Assembly (NCBI RefSeq): GCF_000179615.1
Contig: NZ_AEDD01000001.1
Coordinates: 124,001-188,000 of the forward strand
Reading direction: 5' to 3'
DNA: 64,000 nt
Source: Paenibacillus curdlanolyticus YK9
Lineage (GTDB): Bacteria; Bacillota; Bacilli; Paenibacillales; Paenibacillaceae
The notes under the pieces are model-generated. The model did not search any database, had not been told where the DNA came from, and saw only the letters and a program-made list of their open reading frames with translations. Shown here piece by piece: positions 1 through 8,376 of this stretch. The stretch's first letter is position 1, and each line of letters starts with the position of its first letter. Made by a program: the position numbers and the translations under genes.

Positions 1-20
1 GCTTTCAGCCGCAATTTAAA

Positions 21-64
21 GCTGTCCTAAAAGCCTGCTAGCAATGGCTTTTAGGGCAGCTTTT
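21..64. terminator. Rho-independent terminator, bidirectional
   Basis: Inverted repeat with a 15-bp stem (21-35 pairing with 46-60, one mismatch) and a 10-base loop, followed by TTTT on the + strand. It lies just beyond the stop of the tetR-type gene on the minus strand and probably also ends a + strand gene left of the window. Confidence 0.75.
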
Positions 65-68
65 GTTG

Positions 69-779
69 TTATTGGCGGGAAGCTTCGAAGCCGTCAAGCA
101 GCACGCCGAGGCCAAAGGCGAATTCAGCATCCAAATCGGGAGCTGTCGTGATGGACGCCAGACGGATGACATGCGGATATTGGTCCTGCGGGAGGGATTG
201 AAACCGATCGGCATAGTCTTCGCTCATCTCCTCCATCGTTTCGCCATTGTCAGAAGCGCGATCGAGCAGCCTGCGCTCCTCATCGGCAAACCCCATAATA
301 AAGTTTTTCACCATAGCAGCCAGCCAGGGGATTCGGGCGTCCGGAAAATCGGCTTCGAATAAGACGCGGTACAGATATTCAATATGCGCGAGACGAGTCG
401 GGCTTCCTGCAATCGTGGCGCCCATGATCGTAACGGCGTCCCGATATTGATTCAGCGTATGGCGGAAGCTGCTCGCCCACAGCGCTAATTGATCCCGCCA
501 CGCTAAGCTCGCATCGGGAAACGGAATTTGCTTGCTGATTTGTTCCGCTAATCCGTGGAGAAGCTGATCCTTGTCTTTGACATGATAATAGAGGGCGGCG
601 GCTTTCACGCCGAGAGCATCGGCGATTCGCCGCATGCTGATGTTCGCCAGCTCCTCCGTACGAAGCAGTTCTAATGCCGTGTTAATAATCCGTTCACGAT
701 CAAGCGGCGTGTGCAGCGGCTCTTGTTGTTCGATGAGCGGTGTCGATGCAGGAGAGGGATAGATGCGTCGTCTGGCCAT
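69..779 (-). CDS. TetR/AcrR-family transcriptional regulator
   Basis: Predicted cytoplasmic DNA-binding repressor of 236 residues, a normal TetR-family length. The N-terminal helix-turn-helix lies at about residues 28-75 and contains the recognisable stretch ISMRRIADALGVKAAALYYH, which matches the TetR consensus; the rest resembles a TetR C-terminal ligand domain. It is transcribed divergently from the gene at 892 across about 110 bp that contains a strong dyad (834-863), so autoregulation and control of that neighbour and of the exporter at 1738 are plausible inferences. The inducer cannot be deduced. The ATG is preceded by GGAGGTTGG on the minus strand. Confidence 0.9.
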   Translation of the reverse strand: MARRRIYPSPASTPLIEQQEPLHTPLDRERIINTALELLRTEELANISMRRIADALGVKAAALYYHVKDKDQLLHGLAEQISKQIPFPDASLAWRDQLALWASSFRHTLNQYRDAVTIMGATIAGSPTRLAHIEYLYRVLFEADFPDARIPWLAAMVKNFIMGFADEERRLLDRASDNGETMEEMSEDYADRFQSLPQDQYPHVIRLASITTAPDLDAEFAFGLGVLLDGFEASRQ

Positions 780-833
780 GCGCCAACCTCCGTTGATTTT
801 GGTATTGACAATTATAGCATAAGGAATTAATCT

Positions 834-863
834 AACGGTATTAAATTATAATTTACTATTGTT
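834..863. promoter_or_regulatory. Candidate TetR operator in divergent promoter region
   Basis: A 30-bp imperfect inverted repeat centred between 848 and 849. Its core TAAATTATAATTTA (842-855) is a perfect palindrome and the outer arms AAC/GTT match. It sits just downstream of a + strand TTGACA (805-810) with a weak -10 near 828-833, and upstream of a minus-strand TATAAT (816-811). A repressor bound here could cover both promoters. Assignment to the adjacent TetR protein is inference. Confidence 0.55.
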
Positions 864-891
864 AAATTAAATGTATATTGGAGGCATTCAG

Positions 892-1590
892 ATGCACGAT
901 GATGGAAACCCGAAGGTGATGAAGGCGATTGTTCGAGCCGCCCAGCAGGCGCTGTCGACCGCATGGAGAGAGGTCTACGAGGAGCAACGGGCGGAATGGG
1001 AGGAGATGTTCAAGCAATGGGGGGACCGCGCTTACGGCGTATGGATTCAGCGCTTTATGCCGCCGATCGTCGAGCAGCTGGCATTGCAAGGCTGGATGAT
1101 CAAAGGCGGGTTTAACCGGCGCGATTCGATCGAGAACTGGGGTCCGCCCGAGGAACGGGAACGGTGCGCCTGGTACGTGATAGCTTCGGAGGAGGGAGAG
1201 CCGCTAGGAACGTTGATCTTGCAAATCTACCATTCCCATCGTTCGTTCAGGCTCCCGCGCGCGCCTCGTTTTCTCGCTCTGGACGTAACCGAGCGGGAGG
1301 AGATTATAGCAGCTTTGGCTAACGCCGCAACGCGCGAGCGTTGGGATATGCCGGAGGAGCGGTTGTCGGAAACGGAGCTCGCCGGACAGGGGAAGGATGT
1401 CCCTCGCTGGGAGTATGCGACTGATGTAGCGATTAGCGATTGCTTGCAGCTAGGAGACGATGGGCAAGTATCCAGCTGGACGCTTGATGCGGCGCTTGCC
1501 CACTGGGGGCGATACGGCTGGGAGCTTGTATCCGTCTTGCCTTCGGGTACGCGGACCGTTGCTTTTTTCAAGCGGCCGGCCCCGGCGTAG
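892..1590 (+). CDS. Hypothetical protein with C-terminal DUF4177-like domain
   Basis: Predicted 232-residue soluble protein of unknown function. The N-terminal about 150 residues are not recognised. The last about 60 (WEYATDVAI ... HWGRYGWELVSVLPSG ... AFFKRP) resemble the short DUF4177 fold, which normally occurs alone as a protein of about 60 residues. The start at 892 is preferred over the ATG at 871 because GGAGG at 880-884 lies inside the longer reading and 7 nt upstream of 892. It is divergent from the TetR gene and may be under its control through the dyad at 834-863. There is no signal peptide or membrane segment. Confidence 0.75.
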   Translation: MHDDGNPKVMKAIVRAAQQALSTAWREVYEEQRAEWEEMFKQWGDRAYGVWIQRFMPPIVEQLALQGWMIKGGFNRRDSIENWGPPEERERCAWYVIASEEGEPLGTLILQIYHSHRSFRLPRAPRFLALDVTEREEIIAALANAATRERWDMPEERLSETELAGQGKDVPRWEYATDVAISDCLQLGDDGQVSSWTLDAALAHWGRYGWELVSVLPSGTRTVAFFKRPAPA

Positions 1591-1737
1591 GAAGCAATAA
1601 GAGAGGAAGCAGCGTATTTTCGATGGTAGCGCTATCTTAATTATGATATATTGCTAAATTTATCCTAATGCGATAAACTCACATCGATGGTGAGAAAGAA
1701 TGAGACCCGAACATGCGGGATCGCAGAAGGAGGCAGT

Positions 1738-3207
1738 ATGGCAGCACAAGCTTCAGAGCAATCATTCGTCTTGTCAACGCGTCAATTAATTGGGCCGTTG
1801 ATCGCAATTATCGTTGGAATGTTCATGGTTATCTTGGATACGACTGCCGTGAATGTCGCGCTTCCAGTCTTTGTGGACGATTTTCATCGTTCATTAACGG
1901 TTGTACAGTGGACCATTACGGGCTACGCGCTCGCGCAGGCAGCCGTTATTCCGCTCGCGGGCTGGATGTCCGATCAATTCGGAGCGAAGCGAATTTTTGT
2001 TATTTCGTTAGTGTTATTTACGCTCGGTTCGGTCTTGTGCGCAGTGGCGACAACAGCCGAGCAGCTCATTTTGTTCCGCGTGCTGCAAGGTTTAGGCGGC
2101 GGAATGGTTATGCCGATTGCTTTTGCGATGACGTTCCGCATGAGCCCGCCGGAGAAAGCCGGCAGCATCATGGGGATGATGGGCATTCCGATTTTGCTCG
2201 CGCCTGCGCTTGGACCGATGCTTGCAGGCTATCTGGTCGATTACGTGAGCTGGCATTGGATCTTCTATATTAACGTGCCAGTGGGCATTATCGGGCTTGT
2301 GCTTTGCGTATGGCAGCTGCCAAATCTGCCGAAGAACGCTTCAAGCGGGCTGGACAAATGGGGCATCGTGCTAGGGCCGCTCGCCTTTGCCGGTTTATCT
2401 TATGGCATTAGCGAGGGCGGAGCTGGCTGGACATCGGACAAAACGATCATCGGCCTTGCGATCGGCGCTGTTGCGCTGGGCGCCTTCATCGCAGTCGAGC
2501 TGACGCGCAAAGGCCAGCCGCTGCTGGAGCTGCGCGTTTTCCGATCGATGCTGTTTACGCGCGGCATTATCATTCAATGGGTATTGCAGTTTGCCATGTT
2601 CGGCGTGATCTTCCTAATCCCTTATTTCATGCAGCGAATTATGGGCATGAGCGCGTTTCATTCGGGCATGTGGTCATTGCCGCAGGCGCTTGCCGCTGCC
2701 TTATTCATGCCTTTCGGCGGACGCTTGTATGACCGGATCGGCGCACGACCGCTCGTCATTGTGGGGATGATTCTCGTAGCGACCGGCGCTTATTTGGTTT
2801 CGCGCATTACCCCGGATCAGAGCGCATGGGCGTTCTTCCTGCCGCGCGCGCTGCTCGGGATGGGCATGGGGCTGTCGTTCTTGCCGCTGAATACGTTTCT
2901 TATCCAATCGGCGCCAGCTAATCTGGTCAGCCGCGTCACTTCACTGACAAGTGCAACCCAGCAGGTTGTCACCTCCTTTGCCGTCGCCGGATTAACGACG
3001 ATCATCGTCAGCCGGACAAATCATCATGTTGCGGAAGGGCTCAAGCCGATGCCGGATGCAATCGCGAAAGCCTTTCACGATACGTACCTTATGCTGGCGG
3101 GACTCGCAGTCGTTGGACTTTTGTTAGGTCTGACGATACGAAAGCCGAAGACGAGCACGAGTACGACCGAGCAAGAATTTGCAGCCAAAGAGTCGATGAT
3201 GGGCTAA
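1738..3207 (+). CDS. MFS drug exporter, DHA2 (EmrB/QacA) family
   Basis: Integral membrane proton-coupled multidrug antiporter of about 489 residues with the roughly 14 hydrophobic segments expected of DHA2. Motif C-like and motif A-like signatures are visible: LDTTAVNVALPVF in the first helix, GWMSDQFGAKRIF after helix 2, and RVLQGLGGGMVMP in helix 4. A start at 1687 is possible in frame, but 1738 follows AAGGAGG at 1727-1733, so the shorter form is chosen. Its position near a TetR regulator suggests ligand-induced efflux, although the gene at 892 lies between them. The substrate is unknown. Confidence 0.92.
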   Translation: MAAQASEQSFVLSTRQLIGPLIAIIVGMFMVILDTTAVNVALPVFVDDFHRSLTVVQWTITGYALAQAAVIPLAGWMSDQFGAKRIFVISLVLFTLGSVLCAVATTAEQLILFRVLQGLGGGMVMPIAFAMTFRMSPPEKAGSIMGMMGIPILLAPALGPMLAGYLVDYVSWHWIFYINVPVGIIGLVLCVWQLPNLPKNASSGLDKWGIVLGPLAFAGLSYGISEGGAGWTSDKTIIGLAIGAVALGAFIAVELTRKGQPLLELRVFRSMLFTRGIIIQWVLQFAMFGVIFLIPYFMQRIMGMSAFHSGMWSLPQALAAALFMPFGGRLYDRIGARPLVIVGMILVATGAYLVSRITPDQSAWAFFLPRALLGMGMGLSFLPLNTFLIQSAPANLVSRVTSLTSATQQVVTSFAVAGLTTIIVSRTNHHVAEGLKPMPDAIAKAFHDTYLMLAGLAVVGLLLGLTIRKPKTSTSTTEQEFAAKESMMG

Positions 3208-3223
3208 GCCCCATTGCAGCAAG

Positions 3224-3268
3224 AAGCTGTCTTTCCGATCGCAATCCGGTCGGGGAGACAGCTTTTCT
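3224..3268 (+). terminator. Terminator after the DHA2 exporter
   Basis: Stem AAGCTGTCT (3224-3232) pairs with AGACAGCTT (3256-3264) and is followed by TTCTC. It separates two convergent genes. Confidence 0.7.
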
Positions 3269-3271
3269 CAT

Positions 3272-4285
3272 TCAAAACGTTATGCAAATTTTCCCGAAAT
3301 ACGAGCCGGTAGCCAGGTGCCGAAGAGCCTCCACTGCTTGCGAGAAAGGGAAGACGCGGTCAACGACAGGATGCAAGCGGTGGTGCTGGAGTGCAACGTT
3401 CATATGTTCAAACATTGCGCGGCTTCCGACATTAATCCCTTGCAGCCGTGCCTTGCGAATGATGGCAGCGATGAGATCCAATCCTTCGACGCTGGAGCCC
3501 GATAGCAAGCCTACGATACTGATTTGCCCGCCAACCTTTAATGCCGATAGCGAGCGGTTTAAGGTCTCGCTCCCCCCGAGATCGACGATGTGATCAGCGC
3601 CGATACCATCGGTATAGGCCAGAACAGCTTCGTCCCACTGTGTATTTTTCTTGTAATTGATTCCAAAGTCTGCACCCAGCGCCTTGGCGCGCTCGAGCTT
3701 CTCATCGCTGCTGGAAGTGACGATGACCTTGGCCCCTTGAAGCTTGGCGAATTGCAGGGCAAACAAGGAAACGCCGCCCGTGCCTTGAACGACTACGGTA
3801 TTGCCTGCTTTAATACTGCCTGCCTCGACAATTGCATGCCATGCCGTTACGCCCGCGCAGGGGAGGGTTGCTGCTTCGGCATCGGTCAGGTAGTCAGGAA
3901 CGCGAACGAGTCCTTCCTCAGGCAGTACAGCATATTCCGCAAGCATGCCGTCGAGCGGACTTCCCAACGTAGAGCCCCAGTTCTCTTGCGTCGCTTCGCC
4001 CATTTTCCAGCTTTGCGTAAAGATCCCGCTCACGCGTTCCCCCAGCTGAAATTTCGTTGCGTCCTCGCCTAGCGCAACAACTTCACCAACCCCGTCGGAT
4101 ACGGGAATAAGCGGCGTGTTCAGATGGGGGTTGTAAAACCCCTCGATCACTCCAATATCCCGCGAATTAAGCGAAACGGCCTTCAATCGGATGAGCACTT
4201 CGCCGCGCTTTGGGCTTGGGATTTCTCGATTCACTTCGACGACGTGTTCAAGGCCGAAGCCCCCTTGAATGACATAGGCTTTCAT
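3272..4285 (-). CDS. Zinc-independent MDR alcohol dehydrogenase / quinone oxidoreductase
   Basis: NAD(P)H-dependent medium-chain dehydrogenase of 337 residues. The GroES-like N-terminal domain (about 1-125) is followed by a Rossmann domain with VVQGTGGVSLFALQFAKLQG, in which GTGGVS is the cofactor loop. The usual structural-zinc cysteine cluster is absent, which places it with the quinone-reductase-like members. It is divergent from an HxlR regulator 117 bp away. HxlR proteins often control adjacent redox or detoxification enzymes, so a role in electrophile or quinone detoxification is likely but unproven. The true substrate is unknown. Confidence 0.88.
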   Translation of the reverse strand: MKAYVIQGGFGLEHVVEVNREIPSPKRGEVLIRLKAVSLNSRDIGVIEGFYNPHLNTPLIPVSDGVGEVVALGEDATKFQLGERVSGIFTQSWKMGEATQENWGSTLGSPLDGMLAEYAVLPEEGLVRVPDYLTDAEAATLPCAGVTAWHAIVEAGSIKAGNTVVVQGTGGVSLFALQFAKLQGAKVIVTSSSDEKLERAKALGADFGINYKKNTQWDEAVLAYTDGIGADHIVDLGGSETLNRSLSALKVGGQISIVGLLSGSSVEGLDLIAAIIRKARLQGINVGSRAMFEHMNVALQHHRLHPVVDRVFPFSQAVEALRHLATGSYFGKICITF

Positions 4286-4350
4286 TGTACATCTCTCCTT
4301 AACGATGGAATAGACTTATCATATGGCTTGATCTACAATCAGGTAAGACG

Positions 4351-4383
4351 GCACTTTTAGGTCGGTAACGAACAAAAAGGTGC
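4351..4383. promoter_or_regulatory. Possible HxlR operator (imperfect inverted repeat)
   Basis: GCACTTTT (4351-4358) faces AAAAGGTGC (4375-4383) with one bulged base, between the divergent oxidoreductase and hxlR genes and just upstream of the hxlR Shine-Dalgarno AAGGAGGGG (4386-4394). The position suits an autoregulatory operator. Evidence is limited to the symmetry. Confidence 0.35.
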
Positions 4384-4402
4384 GCAAGGAGGGGACGGGA
4401 AT

Positions 4403-4768
4403 ATGAGGGAACCGGATATTTCCTTGACGGTTTGCAGCTACTCCCATGTTCTTGAAATCATTTCGAACAAATGGACGGCGCTGGTTATTTATGCCCTTGA
4501 GGATGGCACGATTCGATACGGAGAGATCAAGAGGCGGATAGCGGGCATCTCGCAGAAAATGCTGACCCAGACCTTAAAGCAACTCGAACGGGACGGTTTA
4601 ATCAGCCGAAAAGTGACGCCCTCGGTTCCGCCCGTTGTCGAATACAAGCTGACGCTGCTTGGGGAATCGTTGATTCCGTACATGAGGCAGTTAACAGAAT
4701 GGGCTAACGTTCATTTCGCCGAGGTTCAGCACGCCAGGGAAGCGTACGACTCGGAGGCATTGGTTTAG
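4403..4768 (+). CDS. HxlR-family winged-helix regulator
   Basis: Small winged-helix transcription factor of 121 residues, typical for HxlR. The hallmark stretch runs from NKWTALVIYALEDGTIRYGE through GISQKMLTQTLKQLERDGL to the wing VEYKLTLLGESL. Cys16 in the N-terminal segment (SLTVCSYSHVLEI) sits where many HxlR proteins carry a redox- or electrophile-sensing cysteine. It is divergent from the quinone-oxidoreductase-type gene, its probable target. A strong ribosome site (4386-4394) supports the start. Confidence 0.92.
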   Translation: MREPDISLTVCSYSHVLEIISNKWTALVIYALEDGTIRYGEIKRRIAGISQKMLTQTLKQLERDGLISRKVTPSVPPVVEYKLTLLGESLIPYMRQLTEWANVHFAEVQHAREAYDSEALV

Positions 4769-4795
4769 CGGGCTTGATGGAGAGGAATAGAAGAC

Positions 4796-4831
4796 ACAAA
4801 AGGGCCGATGCATGCGCATCGGCCCTTTTGT
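4796..4831. terminator. Bidirectional terminator
   Basis: Perfect 15-bp stem ACAAAAGGGCCGATG (4796-4810) with its complement at 4817-4831. It serves hxlR on the + strand and the nuclease gene on the minus strand. Confidence 0.9.
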
Positions 4832-4865
4832 CATGGAAGTGAAGCTATCGCGGCGTAAAGAGGCG

Positions 4866-5828
4866 TTACTCGCAAGCAACGCCATCGCCGTCTCGATCGA
4901 GCTTGCGGCTATAGCCGGGATCGCCCTCGTATAGCGGAGCTGCGCCCGCTGCGCGGACTGCCGTGCAGTTGCGGTAGCTGACTGACGGTTGCTCGCTAAC
5001 CGCTGGCTTCGCAGGCTGCTGCTCAACGGAAGGCTTGGTGGCGAGGGGCTTGCTTTGCGTCTCCGTTTGCGGCTTGCTGGCCGATTTATCCGTTGCCTGC
5101 GCATTGGTGCTTCCAGCAGGCTGCGTGGTGGCAGGCTTGTCCGCGGGATCATGCTTGGCGGTGCCAGTATCCTGCGATGGAGCCGTCGTTGTTGCGGACT
5201 TCCCTTTGTCCACCAAGCTGGCTTGCGCAGGCTCGTTTACGCCTACTTTGCCGGCATCTTTCTTGACGGTCAGGCTATCGTTCACCGTTGAATGGATGTC
5301 CTTGCCTTTGCCGCCCTCCAACACGATGAGGACCCGCGTTCCGTCAGCGAGCTCGTCGAGCTGGTTGCCGATCCAAGAGCCTGCGCCGCGATTGTCGCTT
5401 GGCGTGACGTAGCGTATGTCGGCACCTGCGCCGCCTTCCGCGCACATCGCCATCGGCCATTCGTCGCGATCGTATCCTTTTTTGGTCGGAATGCCTGCCA
5501 GCGAAGCTTCTCGATGCGATTTTGCCTCATCTCGATCAATCGTACAGATGGCTGACTCGCCATTGGCGATCGCATCGTGGATGTGATCGGCTGTCTCGGG
5601 ATAACGGTCAGCGGGAAATGCGAGCTTTACGTCATATTTCCCATCAAGGGCCGCGTTAGGCGCGGGCTGATCAGGATTCGCTAGCGAGCCAATGACAATG
5701 AGCAGCGCAATAATCGCCCACACGGTCCCGGCTACGCGCGCAAGCTTGTTCAGTCGCCGCCATCGAAGGATTAGCATGATGTACGGGAAGAAGAGCCAGC
5801 CAAGAATCGATAACATGAATGAAGTCAA
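4866..5828 (-). CDS. Membrane-anchored NucA/NucB-type DNase with excalibur domain
   Basis: Predicted extracytoplasmic nuclease of 320 residues. Two hydrophobic helices occupy about residues 5-55. A NucA/NucB-type domain follows (about 85-175), with [15 protein letters not shown] and [14 protein letters not shown] matching the family's DEYP-type catalytic segment and Asn motif. A Thr/Ser/Pro/Gln-rich linker leads to a C-terminal excalibur calcium-binding motif, [10 protein letters not shown]. NucA and NucB act on extracellular DNA in Bacillus competence and sporulation. The combination of membrane anchor and C-terminal excalibur suggests a wall-facing tethered enzyme. It stands alone between a terminator and a broken araC gene. 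Confidence 0.85.
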   Translation of the reverse strand: MTSFMLSILGWLFFPYIMLILRWRRLNKLARVAGTVWAIIALLIVIGSLANPDQPAPNAALDGKYDVKLAFPADRYPETADHIHDAIANGESAICTIDRDEAKSHREASLAGIPTKKGYDRDEWPMAMCAEGGAGADIRYVTPSDNRGAGSWIGNQLDELADGTRVLIVLEGGKGKDIHSTVNDSLTVKKDAGKVGVNEPAQASLVDKGKSATTTAPSQDTGTAKHDPADKPATTQPAGSTNAQATDKSASKPQTETQSKPLATKPSVEQQPAKPAVSEQPSVSYRNCTAVRAAGAAPLYEGDPGYSRKLDRDGDGVACE

Positions 5829-5912
5829 CCCCTTGTCCTAGCATGATGAGACCTCTATTTTACTACAGGGGAGACCGGTTGCCGAGTCATATATTGGGAG
5901 AAAATTGGCTGG

Positions 5913-6560
5913 CTAACGCGATTCAAACAAGTTCACGCGCTCGCGCTTTTCGTTCTTCTTGTACTGCGTCGGCGGTTCCCTCATCGTTTTGGTGAAGTGG
6001 ATCGTAAAATAGTTCGCATTCTCGTAGCCCAGCAGCCGGGCGATCCCGCCGACCTTGAGATTCGTGTTGACGAGCAGCCGCTTCGCCTCGCCCATTCGTC
6101 GTTGAAGCATGTAGTTAATGGAGAGTCGTTATACTTGTCCTTGAAAACGTGAGAGAGATAATAGGCGTTCATGTGGAACGCTTGGGCGATATCTTTTAAT
6201 TGCAGATGCTTCAAGAAGCTCCGGTCCAAAAAATCCTTGATCTGGACAGCCAGCGTATCGCGATCGCTTGCGTCAGTTACGTCAATCTGGACAATGCGCT
6301 GAATAATGGTGATAAGCGCGGTCAGTAGATGCTCGCAAATGATCTCATGCCCTTCGCGCTGGGCGGTCGACTCCTCATGCATCATCGAGAAGAGGGCGTC
6401 GATTTTGCTGGCGTATGCCTTCGTTCGGATAGGGGGCGTCGCGTCGGCGGGGATGATAGGATGCTCAGCCAATCCTTCGATCGAAACATGGGAGACACCG
6501 CAATAATAGGTGCGCAGCGGACAGAGCGGCGAGGAGCATTCCTCGCATTGAAGATGAGCA
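5913..6560 (-). pseudogene. Broken AraC-family regulator (5'-truncated and frameshifted)
   Basis: Two minus-strand segments together encode the C-terminal part of a cupin-type AraC regulator. The first ends in LKDIAQAFHMNAYYLSHVFK (first HTH helix pair); the second continues YMLQRRMGEAKRLL and GGIARLLGYENANYFTIHF (second HTH). They are out of frame by one base: adding one T to the TT at 6115-6116 on the + strand gives SPLNYMLQ and one continuous domain. Upstream, the reading continues without a start (CGVSHVSIEGLAEHPIIP, typical of the end of the cupin half) to about 6560-6600, where the tandem repeat begins. The N-terminal half of the sensor domain is missing. Confidence 0.8.
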
Positions 6561-6601
6561 GCAGGCAGGCTTCCGCAAAGAGTTCGCGGTCGTTTTGCAG
6601 G

Positions 6602-7280
6602 TGTCGTTGCAAGTGGTGCAATGACAAATCGCCTTTTTGTGCAAACAGCGTGGAATCAGCGCTCTAACAGCATTTCTCGTTGCACAAAATGCAACGATAG
6701 CCCCTTCGCTGCATGGGACAAGCGGCTGCCGTTGCATCAGTGCAATGAGGCGCACGCTGCTCTATCCCCACTAACTCATATCCCTCAGCGAACGCCGACG
6801 CATCGCGCTCCCATTGCAGTTTGTGCAACGAAACAGCGAATGGGCGGCGCTGCTCCTAGGTGTCGTTGCAAGTGGTGCAATGACAAATCGCCTTTTTGTG
6901 CAAACAGCGTGGAATCAGCGCTCTAACAGCATTTCTCGTTGCACAAAATGCAACGATAGCCCCTTCGCTGCACGGGACAAGCGGCTGCCGTTGCATCAGA
7001 TGCAATGAGGCGCACGCTGCTCTATCCCCACTAACTCATAGCCCCTAGCGAACGCCGACGCATCGCGCTCCCGTTGCAGTTTGTGCAACGAAACGGCGAA
7101 TGGGCGGCGCTGCTCATGGGTGTCGTTGCAAGTGCTGCAATGACAAATCGCCTTTTTGTGCAAACAGCGCGTAATCAGCGCTTCACCCACATTTCTCGCT
7201 GCACAAAATGCAACGATAGCCCCTTCGCTGCACGGGACAAGCGGCTGCCGTTGCATCAGATGCAATGAGGCGCACGCTGC
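6602..7280. repeat. Tandem repeat, period about 260 bp, with embedded dyads
   Basis: Copies begin at 6602, 6861 and 7121 and are nearly identical; the third breaks off near 7280. Each full unit carries four 17-bp dyads of form RTTGCA-N5-TGCAAY. They lie at 6606, 6679, 6731 (N4) and 6813; 6865, 6938, 6990 and 7073; and 7125, 7198 (degenerate, GCTGCA) and 7250. Successive spacings are 73, 52, 82 and 52, then 73, 52, 83 and 52, then 73 and 52. The open readings through this stretch are repeat artefacts with no ribosome sites. The stretch fills the gap between the broken araC gene and the sensor operon. Confidence 0.9.
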
Positions 7281-7314
7281 GCCACACCCGCCAGTCTTCC
7301 AACTATTTTCATGC

Positions 7315-7343
7315 TTGGCAATATCGCGGGAAAGCATTAAGAT
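7315..7343 (+). promoter_or_regulatory. Sigma-A-type promoter of the sensor operon
   Basis: TTGGCA (7315-7320), 17-bp spacer, TAAGAT (7338-7343), immediately after the tandem repeat and about 46 bp upstream of the start at 7390. Confidence 0.6.
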
Positions 7344-7389
7344 GATGTCAATTGGTTGGATTTACCTAACGACTGGGGGAATGACAGGC

Positions 7390-8376
7390 ATGCGCCAATT
7401 GGCGATTGCTGCGCTATCGATTGGCTTCTTAATCTTGTTTTATTTTACGCTGCATGCGGCTTACAAGCTGTTTGCCTCCGACTTGCCCGTGCCGGGGCAG
7501 GAGCTGGCGGCAGAGGCCGACTCTCGCGCCTATCGGCTTGTCGTCATTACGCAGGAGCTCGACACGCCTTTCTGGCTGCAGGTGAAGAAGGGTGCCTTAT
7601 CCGCCGCTGCCCAGCGGGGCGCAAGCCTCGAGATGTGGGGAACGTACAGCTCGGACCGGAAGGAGTTTCTGAAGCAGATTGAAATCGCGATCGCATCCAA
7701 GGTAGACGGCATTATCGTACAGGGCCTTAACACGCCGGAATTTACATATTTGACCAAAATCAAAGCAGCCGGCAGCGGCATTCCGATTTTGACCGTGGCT
7801 AATGATGTGCCGATGAACGACAGCCTGCGCCGCACCTATGTAGGCTCGGACCATCTGGCAGCCGGGCGAATGATCGCGCGCCAGCTGATCGAGGATATGG
7901 GCTCCTCCGGCAAAGTCGTGCTCATGGTGTCCGATCGTCAGGAGGATTACCAGCGCTCGCGCTTGAAAGGCATATTGGAAGTATTGAAAGCGTATCCGCA
8001 GGTGAAGACGGAGATCGTCGCTTCCGGTGATGAGAAGGATGCGGTCGTATCCGCAACGGACGATCTGTTGAACACGCAGCCCGACGCCAAGGCGTTCATC
8101 GCGGTTGCCGCCAATCACGCCAGCATCATCATTCAAGAAATCGAGAAGCGCTCGCGGGTCGAGCCCTATTATATTTACGCCTTCGATGATAGCCCCGAGA
8201 CGATGACGCTGCTCAAGCAGAGCAAGATCGATGCTTTAGTCGCGCAATCGCCCGAGCTGATGGGCGAGCTAAGCGTGAAGCTGATGACCGAATGGCTGGA
8301 CGGCAAGGTCGTACCGCTGAATCCGGACGGCTATTTTACGCAAGTTCGCGTACTGCGGGCGGGGGAGGCGGAATGA
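7390..8376 (+). CDS. Membrane-anchored sugar-binding protein (sensor component)
   Basis: 328-residue periplasmic-binding-protein (Peripl_BP_4/LacI-like) protein. It starts with one hydrophobic helix (about 3-28) but no lipobox, so it is probably tethered outside the membrane. The binding fold starts at AYRLVVITQELDTPFWLQV, with VDGIIVQGLNTPEF and FDDSPETM further on. GGGGGA at 7375-7380 lies 9 nt before ATG 7390 and abuts the alternative ATG at 7381. Its stop overlaps the start of the histidine kinase by 4 nt, so it most likely presents bound sugar to that kinase rather than feeding a transporter. The ligand is probably a pentose or related sugar, judged from xylFGH downstream. Confidence 0.85.
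   Translation: MRQLAIAALSIGFLILFYFTLHAAYKLFASDLPVPGQELAAEADSRAYRLVVITQELDTPFWLQVKKGALSAAAQRGASLEMWGTYSSDRKEFLKQIEIAIASKVDGIIVQGLNTPEFTYLTKIKAAGSGIPILTVANDVPMNDSLRRTYVGSDHLAAGRMIARQLIEDMGSSGKVVLMVSDRQEDYQRSRLKGILEVLKAYPQVKTEIVASGDEKDAVVSATDDLLNTQPDAKAFIAVAANHASIIIQEIEKRSRVEPYYIYAFDDSPETMTLLKQSKIDALVAQSPELMGELSVKLMTEWLDGKVVPLNPDGYFTQVRVLRAGEAE

Noticed and set aside
6602-7280. CRISPR array
   Set aside because: The repeated words are short dyads, the spacers themselves repeat every 260 bp, and spacing is not constant. No cas genes are present.
7156-7389. N-terminal extension of the sugar-binding protein
   Set aside because: It runs through the repeat array with Cys/Arg-rich nonsense and no ribosome site; promoter and Shine-Dalgarno place the start at 7390.
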